The notes beneath the pieces were generated by a model. The model saw nothing but the letters and a program-made list of their open reading frames with translations, was not told the origin of the DNA and made no database searches. From Legionella impletisoli (GTDB lineage: Bacteria; Pseudomonadota; Gammaproteobacteria; Legionellales; Legionellaceae): a stretch of 64,000 nucleotides of DNA. Position numbers and translations under genes: made by a program. Positions 36,401 to 43,821 of the stretch are shown in pieces; within the stretch, counting starts at the first letter, position 1, and each line of letters begins with the position of its first letter. Where the stretch lies: assembly GCF_900639875.1 (NCBI RefSeq), contig NZ_CAAAIA010000004.1:124001-188000 (forward strand), given 5' to 3'.

Positions 36401-37588
36401 AGCGGAATCAGAAGTTACTTTGATTAAGCGCTCATGAGCGTTCACAATGACTTTAAATGTGACTCTCAGTACAAATTCGTCTTCTTCACGACTAAAAACA
36501 TTTTTGAGTAGCCTTACCAAGGGGGAAAATAAGTCTCGATTCGATACCAAGTCTAAACTATTAAAAATCGCCATGGCACGAACCGTAGCCATGTCGTCCT
36601 TTAAAGCAAGTTGATTTAAAAGTCTGATAAGGATCTCATTGGGCAATTGAGTATAATGTTTTGCCAAGGTTTGTCGCACATAAGGGCTTTTATCCTTTAA
36701 CACTACAGGGATTAATTCATTGAGTGTTTCACCAGAAGCATTGCGACACAAAAGACTCACGGCATGACTACGAACAAAAAAGTCATCCCCTGCGTTAGGA
36801 TGGTTAAGACGCTTGCCAATTAAATCCAATAACGCTTTAGGTGAGCTGTATTCTATCAAACTCATGGCCTCACATTGAACCCAAGTGCCTTTCTCAGGAT
36901 CAAATGCAGCCCGCAAAATTGAAAACCGCATGGCGTGTGAGATAAATGTTTCACGGTAAGAAGAGGGCAAACAGGCCATAATGTTTTTAATGGCTTGTAA
37001 TGCATTCACCACAACACGTTCATTCCCATCATATCTTAATAACGTACTAAGTGTTTCACTCAAATTTACTTCTGGCCAATGGTTGGCGAATTTTTTTTCG
37101 TGGAGCGATTGCAAAAGCGCTTTGGTGAGTGGTTCTAATCTTTGTAGGCAAAGAATGATTTGTAGCTCTAGTTTGGAGCGTTGTTTTTTATAACGCTCCA
37201 CCATGGCTTCTTTATCCAGCCATCGCCCTAAGGCTTGGCGATCGTTTTTAAGATCTTTATCTGAAGCGCCTAGTTTTCGAGAAAAATTTAAGAGTAATAA
37301 TTTTTTTTCTTCATCCGTCACCGCTTTTTGGTAAAGCAATTCAAATTGATCATGTGTACGACTTAGGATAGTGATTTTGTTTAAAGAGGTTTTGATCTGA
37401 GTGATAAAAAAGCTCAGTAAACTTGAATCCCAGTTTATTAATTGTCGTTCATCCGAGGGTAATTGGCTGAGTCGCTTGTTTTCCTTTTTTAAGAATGCCT
37501 CAATCATGGGTTGAAGCCTTTGCTTATCGATTTTAGATAAATAAGGACTCTTAGAGTGTTCCATTCGTTCCATGAGTTCTTTTTGCAT
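33485..37588 (-). CDS. PgsB/CapB-type Mur-ligase-like amide ligase with large HEAT-like N-terminus
   Basis: A 1367-residue protein with an about 390-residue poly-gamma-glutamate synthase-type (PgsB/CapB) core. The core starts after a membrane segment (about residue 700, LFLFSLVVLTYFIGRLFY) with GGYGTRGKSG (P-loop, Lys737), then SKTTGSEAMFLHG, LWECMGLTPTYIEI (compare VCECMAVQPDYQ in Bacillus PgsB), TNTYPDHEDIQGPAG, RLHPDIGAFKVF, NNRADRVNRSQVFAE and VGSNIRGL. PgsB ligates glutamate through an acyl-phosphate; substrate specificity here is unknown. Residues about 150-400 are HEAT-like helices (YVRQTLAKHYTQLP), and about 300 helical residues follow the core. ATG 37588 lies 4 nt after the upstream stop; the frame extends to 37744, but that part shadows the barrel gene. 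Last gene of the operon. Confidence 0.85.
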   Translation of the reverse strand: MQKELMERMEHSKSPYLSKIDKQRLQPMIEAFLKKENKRLSQLPSDERQLINWDSSLLSFFITQIKTSLNKITILSRTHDQFELLYQKAVTDEEKKLLLLNFSRKLGASDKDLKNDRQALGRWLDKEAMVERYKKQRSKLELQIILCLQRLEPLTKALLQSLHEKKFANHWPEVNLSETLSTLLRYDGNERVVVNALQAIKNIMACLPSSYRETFISHAMRFSILRAAFDPEKGTWVQCEAMSLIEYSSPKALLDLIGKRLNHPNAGDDFFVRSHAVSLLCRNASGETLNELIPVVLKDKSPYVRQTLAKHYTQLPNEILIRLLNQLALKDDMATVRAMAIFNSLDLVSNRDLFSPLVRLLKNVFSREEDEFVLRVTFKVIVNAHERLIKVTSDSAQTWFDQFNPCLNKKHLEAQSIKLRRWAAQAMEVLWYQQCQGAQVLGERLKNIIEKLKPGQTTTLPKSLLKETDLDLLGRVMAVMSITDFGLYLEPRRFRIKLTRGSLFGFRLWRLLYELSHPSSNKRQGFPYTSARISRGTIRAPSAILAEVTKTNVPGEPLVIDEEGGYRPYLPLMDDILSSLEQDKLIKLFTSEGITEIRPPKNPLKRLWAAWQLNLKFSQFARFRNWQESSSFGPKRYLAAFRLLGFKIKFKAYKGKSSDETVTRFFTGVSFTPILNQWDEFQNYFFTAYSNTLTELFLFSLVVLTYFIGRLFYTNWRVHRFRKNIPLIIGGYGTRGKSGVERMKAAMLSALGYNVLSKTTGSEAMFLHGSVLSRTHEFNLFRPYEKASIWEQVKLLTLARKMDVDIFLWECMGLTPTYIEILQRQWTKDDLSTITNTYPDHEDIQGPAGINVAESMTYFINPGSKLITSEQEMLPILAEGAKQLNTDLITVDWINAGFVTPDILERFPYEEHPVNVALVLKLGEILGIEPSFALKAFTDRLHPDIGAFKVFPPAPMDSRTLIFVNAMSANERYGCLKSWEKLNLHQHDPYQHPDEWLTTLVNNRADRVNRSQVFAEMIVEDLNVDQHILVGSNIRGLQGYLDKAWNDYESNINLWPDKTTQSAEEYAIQYAKRMRIAYEKETVKKRLQAMLNGINPNAKYTIFLKSWDSIEQLSQVLNESDFKPWHDAILKTHQRNLNHYHQFESFLDKVNHANKSEHKTLNQTFKNLMREWFFNKIFIIERLDASGDYIHFEIQQLTPPGYKNTIVGIQNIKGPGLEVVRDWLTWETCYEACEKTKQKNAALIKEGLDILSEFDEFNLLCDEYVHGTLKNLKERPIAQKEWYQMKITAILARLEHSMNEIKQQIQTESKTHWRAALKSAITRVFDIYKGLQRRRIADQIYDDLANGRISSTKAILELQKLNRSQSI

Positions 37589-37592
37589 CGGT

Positions 37593-39599
37593 TCAATCCA
37601 CTTTAATTGTATTGTTTGGCCAACTTGGAATTTCTCGCTGGCGTATGTCTCTAAACTGAAAGGGTTCGGGAGCAAAGTCTCGGAAACCTCGGCCGTTGCT
37701 GTTTCGCCAAGTGAATACCAGAAATCCCGTGGTAGCGGGAGCATCGATGTCTTGTTGAATCTGAAATTTTATTTCATACCAATTTAAACTATCGCACCAT
37801 TTTTGCCAAAGAAGATCAAATCCATAGGTTCTTCTTAAAAAATCTTCAGGATAATATTTGGCGTATTGATATGAGAAACCGGCTTGAAATGGTCCAAGAA
37901 GCTGCTGCCAACCGAGATTTATTTTGCTGTATAAAATATTCAGTTTTTCATTATTGGCAACATCACCACCAGCATAGGCTATCGAGTCAAGCCATGGCCT
38001 ATGGTACAAGGTATCAGAAAATTCAAAAATTTGACGGTGATCGGAGGTATAGGTTGTGAAAATATCTTGATCAATGGTTCGCAAATCATAATCTTCTGTG
38101 CTGTCTAAACTCATGCCGCGAAATAAGGCAGAAAAGCGGGGGATGTGGAAGGTTTTAGGGGTAAAATCTCGTTTTTGATGTATGGAGCCAATCCAGGTGG
38201 TTGACCATTCTTGTTTGCCATCTAAAGGGATCCACTTATTACCATCCGGGTTTTGGAAAAAGGCATCACCATAAAGCGTCATGTTTACCGGAAGCCAGTT
38301 TGGACGAAATTGAATCCGCTCAACGAGACCCAACGTTGCACCGCCATAACGACGAATATGCTCTTTCATGGTGCTCGTGAAATAGGTGTTCAAGTGCTCA
38401 TTGTAAATATGATAGGACAATTTGGGCTCTAAAAATTCCTCGAGATCAAGATCACTGACGTCTCGCTCCAACACATTTTTGCGTTTAATTTCTCCTAATG
38501 AATAACTCCAGGTGCCATCTTCTTGTCCACCTAACTTAAGTCCATCATGTAAATACACTTCTTTAGGAGACTTGGGGGTGGGCAATGTATCATACGGCGG
38601 TAAAACAGGTTGATAAGACACTTCGTTATAGCGAGGAGCGGCGGTTTTGACTCGTTGGTATTCTATCCGTTGCGATACTCGAAATAAGCCTTCAGCTCGA
38701 TTGCGCGAAGGCAATAAATCCAGTGTATGTTCTCCTGCAGGAACGAAATGATAACGGGTTATGAATTGGTGCTCACGCTTTTCATCAATGCGAATGAGCA
38801 CAGGACCTACCATTTTAAATTGTACCGGTTGTTTGGTCGTAGCAATATAATAAATCTCTTCAAACTGTTTAAATACCGGCTTCAGTCCATTCTCTTCAAA
38901 ATCAAGGATAAGGTATTGATTAAAAACAGGATTTACGATCTCAACTTTGAGTAAATGCTCACCACTGGGTACATAAATGCATACTTTTGTTCTGACTTGG
39001 TTCGGGGTAAACGTGATTTGTTTTGGTTTTTGGTTATCAAGCTGATATTGAACGGTCATAGACGCTGGTGAAAGAAAAGGAACATCAGCTACTCGCATCA
39101 GGATGCCTAAGTGCACTTTTTTTTGCGATTTAAGCGTATAAACTAATCGGCCTTCCGCTGTTAAAACAAATTCTCTCTCGGAGAGTGCTGGAGTTAATGC
39201 TTTTCTAACCCGCATCAATTGTCCCTCAGGTCGCCAATGTGTTTGTTTAAAATATCGAACGCCTGCGCTGTTATCGATATTCGTAAACAAAAGCCATTGC
39301 AAATGTCGAGTTAATCGTGCTTTAAGGGGTTGTAATTCAGGAAATTCAGGGTAGGTATAAAATAACATCTCTCCTTTCGCTAAAGCTTCAGCACGTTGGT
39401 CTTGATTATGCTCAGCTAACCAGAGCAACCTATTCATTTTTTGGATGATGGCTTCTTTTTTTTGCTCCGTTAACTTACTGGGTTCAGGCTTGGTATTTAC
39501 GTAAGTTGCGGATGAAGTGGATGAAAAAAAAATAAAGGCGCTCAAGACGATAACGTAGATCGCTAAATTGTAGACGTATCTTTTGATTAGCTTCGACAT
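37593..39599 (-). CDS. Exported beta-rich protein with probable C-terminal outer-membrane barrel
   Basis: A 668-residue protein with a signal peptide (NLAIYVIVLSAFIFFSSTSSA). A short helical segment (about 40-110) is followed by beta domains containing repeated G-x-H-x-L/F turns (PSGEHLLKVEI and PAGEHTLDLLP), including QPVQFKMVGPVLIRIDEKRE near residue 260, which matches NRPVKMHIIGPVKVRLEIRP in the upstream gene. The last 250 residues are aromatic-rich alternating strands (INLGWQQLLGPFQAGFSYQY, FLVFTWRNSNGRGF), as in outer-membrane barrels. I infer it is the surface exit or anchor of the polymer. ATG 39599 overlaps the upstream gene by 13 nt; ATG 39611 is an alternative. No named family recognised. 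Confidence 0.65.
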   Translation of the reverse strand: MSKLIKRYVYNLAIYVIVLSAFIFFSSTSSATYVNTKPEPSKLTEQKKEAIIQKMNRLLWLAEHNQDQRAEALAKGEMLFYTYPEFPELQPLKARLTRHLQWLLFTNIDNSAGVRYFKQTHWRPEGQLMRVRKALTPALSEREFVLTAEGRLVYTLKSQKKVHLGILMRVADVPFLSPASMTVQYQLDNQKPKQITFTPNQVRTKVCIYVPSGEHLLKVEIVNPVFNQYLILDFEENGLKPVFKQFEEIYYIATTKQPVQFKMVGPVLIRIDEKREHQFITRYHFVPAGEHTLDLLPSRNRAEGLFRVSQRIEYQRVKTAAPRYNEVSYQPVLPPYDTLPTPKSPKEVYLHDGLKLGGQEDGTWSYSLGEIKRKNVLERDVSDLDLEEFLEPKLSYHIYNEHLNTYFTSTMKEHIRRYGGATLGLVERIQFRPNWLPVNMTLYGDAFFQNPDGNKWIPLDGKQEWSTTWIGSIHQKRDFTPKTFHIPRFSALFRGMSLDSTEDYDLRTIDQDIFTTYTSDHRQIFEFSDTLYHRPWLDSIAYAGGDVANNEKLNILYSKINLGWQQLLGPFQAGFSYQYAKYYPEDFLRRTYGFDLLWQKWCDSLNWYEIKFQIQQDIDAPATTGFLVFTWRNSNGRGFRDFAPEPFQFRDIRQREIPSWPNNTIKVD

Positions 39600-42500
39600 C
39601 GTTCTTTGCATAAAGAAATTGCGGTCTTTTGTTGCGTACACTCGGATTTATTTTTAATCGCAGTGATACAGTGATAAAAAAAACAGGGATTCCTAGCCTC
39701 GTTTCGTTCAATTAAGCCACCTTGAAGTGCCGCCTGTCTAGTTGCTGAGTTTAAAATAGGTAAAATCGGAATGGGGATTTCTGGGCGCAGCAAATAGGGC
39801 CGTAATAAGAAAGAAAGCGCGCCTGCACCTGCTTTGATAGTATGAGGACCCGGTCCTAGCTCAAATTCTATAAAAAACCGCTGCCCAGCTACGCCATTGG
39901 GCTTGCCTATTATTTTAATGGCTTCTGAAGGGAAGTTGTTGGTAATGGCATAAGGTTGCACCGTTTTGTTTTCATAAATGTAAAACCAACCATCAAGTGG
40001 TTTATACGAGAGGTTTTGATGCATGGGTCGAATTTCAAGACGTACTTTAACTGGGCCAATAATATGCATTTTAACAGGACGATTTTTTGTGCCTTCATAG
40101 GCTTGTGAGTAGAGATCCCGTTCAATGCTATAAAGCGTGTATCCGTTGGCATAATCTTGAATAATGCTGTCTTCGTTTTTCCATAGATAATCACTGGGTT
40201 GATTTGCTTGCCAGTATTCCCATGCTCTCACGCCCTGCTCTCTTAGTTTAGGATCAAAAGAATTAATTTGTTGTCTTATTGCACAGCCTTCAAGCAGCTT
40301 TTCTTTCCAAGGTTTGCCTAAAGACCCCGCCGCTGTAAAAAGCGCTAGTGCTTCTTTAAACTTTGTTTGTTCCATTCGTCGTAAGGCATGCCAAAATTGC
40401 TGCTCTTGAAAGGTCGGGAGTTTGCGAGCGAGTTGTGAATAAAGCCCCCACCAGCGACTTTGATAGGCGGCTCTTAACAACACCGGAGTAGGTTGTAGGG
40501 GTTCTGGTAAGGTTAACCCAACCATCAGGGCGAGATGGGGTTCATTTTCAGCAAGCAAGGCTTCAATCAGTTGCTTTGCTACCCCAATCTCTGGTTTTAT
40601 CATCATCATGGCCGCGGTTAAGGTCGAAATTTCTTCGATAGCATGTTGTTGTTTATAGAGTTCTAAAAGTTTCTGGTAGGCCCAAATTCTGATGGAAGCG
40701 TCACCATATAAGAGATAACTTCGTAGCTTGGTTTCCGCAAGATAATGCTCTCCCAAATGATATAAGGCTTCGATCTCATGACGCTTCGCCATATTTTGAA
40801 TATTTCCTGAGCCTTGCTGTGATAACTTACTCCATAGTTCGAGTGCGGGCAGCCATTCTAAACGGCGCTCAAATTGCTGAGCTTGTTGCCTTTGTTGTGC
40901 TATTTCCTTTGGGCTGAATGTGGACGGTTTGATTGGCTTATCCTTGGAATTTCGGATACGGATTGGTGCGGAAAACTGTTTATAACGAGACTGAATAAAC
41001 TGTATGAGAGGCAGCCAATGGTTTTGTAGGGTTTTTTCAGCTGCTGGCAAGTCACTGGCATGGGGAATGCGTAAATGGTTTTGTAATAAGCGAATAATCG
41101 GCACTCCAGGAGGTAATTGAGAAATTGCAGCCCAATAACTGGTTTCAGATAAGACAAAAGGATCCGATGCACGGTATTGTATAGCTAAAGAAACTGGTTT
41201 TTTATCATCCGCTTTCCAAGCCTTTACCACTTGGACTCCCATCGGTAAAGTCAATTCCAAAGTATTCGCTAAAATTAAGGGCCCAGGAGTTTTCCATTGA
41301 CTAAAAGGGCCGCTTAAAGTTGGGCATGAGTGCTCTTTTTTAAGCTGAGCGAGCATTTCCTTGCCGGCTTGTCCTTGAATTAAAGCATATTCATGCCATG
41401 GCAATTCGGGATTGCATGTGACGTGCATTGGAATGGGCTTTTGATTATTGAATTGGATAAAAAATAAAGCTCCTGGTGTTGTACGAGCGGGATCTACAAC
41501 CACCCGTAGGGGTATCGGAGCAGGCCGTTTAGATAGATAGTAGCGATGTTTTAAAGACTCTTGTTCTGCTTTTGCCGTAGGTAAGCCAACAAACTCTGCA
41601 CTAGAGATTCTTTCCAGTAAGGCATTTAAAAATTGTTCTGCTGCAACCAGCCCTTTTCCTTGAAAACCAAAATTATGTAAGGGTTTTGGAAGAAACCAGG
41701 CAAAGTATTGGGAGGTGCGCGGGTTTTTATTAGTCGGGTTGACTGTGCGATAGAATGTATGATACCCAAACAATTCATCAGCTACTTCTTGAATAAGTGG
41801 GTAGTTTTGATGAAGTGCTGCATATCGTTGCATCACCATAACGCCTAGAATACCCCCTGCTTTTCTGGCATTGTCTCGAATGATGCGTTGGGCGACGAGT
41901 TCCGTTTTGGCAGGTAGTGTGTTTGGATGTGCAATTATGTTTTTAATATATGAAGCGTTCATGTCCCATAAGTCAGGTCTTGATTGGTTGATGAGATTGC
42001 TGGCTGCAGTTGGTGGGCAGCGAGGTCCATTTAAGGCAGGAAATAGATAATCTGGATTTTGTTGTTTAAGCAGACGGCCAATTAATCGTACCGAGGATTG
42101 CAATTCTAAAGTATGATTTCCAGAAGGAATGTCTAAAAAACCTCGTTCAAGTCGACCAACTACTTCAAATTGCCCATTTATTTTAACAGGCCAACTGGTT
42201 TCTTCCGATGTGACGAATTCTAATGTCTTGAAAGGCTTATTATCCAGTTTGGTTTTGAGATGATAAGTTTGTACCAAACTTGATTCAAACGGTGGATAGG
42301 CCATCCGATTTTCAAACGCAAGCCTTGCCGGGCCTTTAATGGAAAGTGATTGCTCAACGCCTGGTTCTAAAAGCCAGTAGGGTTGTTGCCCACCGTCAAT
42401 TTCTCGTCCCATGAACACTTTTTTAGAACACAAAGGAATTAGATTGCGATAAGGAGCAATTTCTGGGAGGTATTCATAGCGAGAGGCAAACAAGCCAATT

Positions 42501-42949
42501 TGAAGCGCCGTTTTTTTCTTTATCGGTCGGGAAATAATAAAAAGTTTTGGTTTGTACCAGGCCGAAGAGCTGACGAGAGAGTGCTTATCAGTGCTTGGAA
42601 TTAGCTGAATCTTGGCATACAGTCCACTGCCATTGGAGGTATCGACTGCCAAATCGGAATTTGAAAGGCTTTGGCAGGGGCTAAACACACGTAATCGGCT
42701 TTGCTCTGACACACGCACTTTAACAGACTGACCAGGATGCAAGGTGACAAGATGCATGCCAAGTTTTGGAGAATAAATGGGTTTTGTACCCGATACCCAC
42801 GCGGGTGGCCCCTCGATGTTATCCCAGCGTAAAGGGGTTTCATAAGCTGATAATAGAACACTTTGAAGATTATCGAGCTCGGGATAGGCTCCTTGACAAA
42901 AAAATAATCCACCTATTACACAAATCCCAACCAGTATGGCTTTGTTCAT
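39587..42949 (-). CDS. Large periplasmic beta-domain and TPR-like protein of the polymer operon
   Basis: A 1120-residue protein with a signal peptide (AILVGICVIGGLFFCQGAYP). Residues about 30-310 are beta domains with carbohydrate-module-like turns (IPSGNHTLELQSS). Residues 310-480 hold mixed helices, with FFHxxR-like segments I cannot classify. Residues about 690-900 are TPR-like helices (FERRLEWLPALELWSKL, MIKPEIGVAKQLIEALLAEN). A C-terminal beta domain (about 980-1075) includes HIIGPVKVRLEIRP and GPGPHTIKAGAG. The middle TPR with flanking beta domains recalls AlgK/BcsC-type periplasmic scaffolds, but the family is not recognised. ATG overlaps the preceding stop by 4 nt (ATGA). Probable role: a periplasmic bridge between synthase and outer membrane. 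Confidence 0.65.
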   Translation of the reverse strand: MNKAILVGICVIGGLFFCQGAYPELDNLQSVLLSAYETPLRWDNIEGPPAWVSGTKPIYSPKLGMHLVTLHPGQSVKVRVSEQSRLRVFSPCQSLSNSDLAVDTSNGSGLYAKIQLIPSTDKHSLVSSSAWYKPKLFIISRPIKKKTALQIGLFASRYEYLPEIAPYRNLIPLCSKKVFMGREIDGGQQPYWLLEPGVEQSLSIKGPARLAFENRMAYPPFESSLVQTYHLKTKLDNKPFKTLEFVTSEETSWPVKINGQFEVVGRLERGFLDIPSGNHTLELQSSVRLIGRLLKQQNPDYLFPALNGPRCPPTAASNLINQSRPDLWDMNASYIKNIIAHPNTLPAKTELVAQRIIRDNARKAGGILGVMVMQRYAALHQNYPLIQEVADELFGYHTFYRTVNPTNKNPRTSQYFAWFLPKPLHNFGFQGKGLVAAEQFLNALLERISSAEFVGLPTAKAEQESLKHRYYLSKRPAPIPLRVVVDPARTTPGALFFIQFNNQKPIPMHVTCNPELPWHEYALIQGQAGKEMLAQLKKEHSCPTLSGPFSQWKTPGPLILANTLELTLPMGVQVVKAWKADDKKPVSLAIQYRASDPFVLSETSYWAAISQLPPGVPIIRLLQNHLRIPHASDLPAAEKTLQNHWLPLIQFIQSRYKQFSAPIRIRNSKDKPIKPSTFSPKEIAQQRQQAQQFERRLEWLPALELWSKLSQQGSGNIQNMAKRHEIEALYHLGEHYLAETKLRSYLLYGDASIRIWAYQKLLELYKQQHAIEEISTLTAAMMMIKPEIGVAKQLIEALLAENEPHLALMVGLTLPEPLQPTPVLLRAAYQSRWWGLYSQLARKLPTFQEQQFWHALRRMEQTKFKEALALFTAAGSLGKPWKEKLLEGCAIRQQINSFDPKLREQGVRAWEYWQANQPSDYLWKNEDSIIQDYANGYTLYSIERDLYSQAYEGTKNRPVKMHIIGPVKVRLEIRPMHQNLSYKPLDGWFYIYENKTVQPYAITNNFPSEAIKIIGKPNGVAGQRFFIEFELGPGPHTIKAGAGALSFLLRPYLLRPEIPIPILPILNSATRQAALQGGLIERNEARNPCFFYHCITAIKNKSECTQQKTAISLCKERCRS

Positions 42950-43821
42950 TCTTCTAAGCAGTCCATAAGCTGTATTAATAAAGCAGGGTTATCCATTAAC
43001 GCTTTTCGAAAACCATAACTTAATTCGAGATGAATTAAACCGGGGTGTCTTAATGACTGAAGCATTTTACCAATGGTATTTTTGGCTCCTCCCAGCTCAA
43101 ATATATCGATAAAACTAATATAGACGTGGTGATCCACCGTTTTTTTCATGCAGTGCGCTATCTTTTGAACGGCTTTAGAAGGATAAGTAGTGCCACTGCT
43201 GATAATAATATTTGCATGTTTTCCCGCTTCACTCAATCGTTTGGATTGTGAAAAGCCATGGAGTTGAATTAATGTACGAGAAGGGTAAGCTTTAGCAAAG
43301 GCACGGCTAAAAGCCATTAAAAAACTATCTTGGTGACGAACGACATCTAGTTTTTTCCTGGATAGAGTATTCCAGGAAGCCGCTGAAAAACTGCCCTCAG
43401 TAAATAATTTCAAAGCGATTTCGCGAGTTAGTCTATCATGAAAGCTATGGGGAGCTTGTAGGGTATTGCCTTTTAAATCCATCCGAAATAAATAAAAACC
43501 TCGTCCTTCTTTGCGATCTTTTTTTTCACGAATTAAAAGAAAACGTTCTCCTGTTTCATCGAACGCTTCTACTTCAAACCCCAATTTATTCCAATTTTGC
43601 TTGAGTTTATTGTTTTGCTTTCCCTGAAACAGTTGCAAAAATAAGGCCTCACTTTGGCGAAGTTCCTCTTGGTTTGGGTTTACGTAAGCGCCTCCCTGAC
43701 TTGCTTCGAGTAAAATAGGATACATTGTTTCATAGACATTCGCACAGGAATAAGAGGTATAGAGTGCGCCTACTAAAAGGATAAGATTAAAGAGGAGTTT
43801 AGGTTTAATATAATTTAACAT
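42946..43821 (-). CDS. Secreted hydrolase-like protein related to the CapC-fused soluble domains
   Basis: A 291-residue exported protein (signal peptide FNLILLVGALYTSYSCA). The mature domain has LIREKKDRKEGRGFYLFR, then LQAPHSFHDR (His125, His128, Asp129), TLIQLHGFSQS (His188) and LIHLELSYGFR (His264, Glu266). That His...His...Glu order suggests a zinc-dependent amidase or peptidase of the kind that cuts poly-gamma-glutamate or peptidoglycan. Residues 90-195 align with two domains of the neighbouring CapC-like protein in which these residues are missing. GTG 43824 also could start; ATG 43821 is chosen, overlapping the upstream gene by 17 nt. The likely job is trimming or releasing the polymer. 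The metal assignment is inference. Confidence 0.65.
   Translation of the reverse strand: MLNYIKPKLLFNLILLVGALYTSYSCANVYETMYPILLEASQGGAYVNPNQEELRQSEALFLQLFQGKQNNKLKQNWNKLGFEVEAFDETGERFLLIREKKDRKEGRGFYLFRMDLKGNTLQAPHSFHDRLTREIALKLFTEGSFSAASWNTLSRKKLDVVRHQDSFLMAFSRAFAKAYPSRTLIQLHGFSQSKRLSEAGKHANIIISSGTTYPSKAVQKIAHCMKKTVDHHVYISFIDIFELGGAKNTIGKMLQSLRHPGLIHLELSYGFRKALMDNPALLIQLMDCLEE

Noticed and set aside
37589..37744. 52-codon N-terminal extension of the CapB-like ligase
   Set aside because: It lies entirely inside the 3' end of the barrel gene in another frame; ATG 37588 just after that gene's stop gives the operon's usual spacing.
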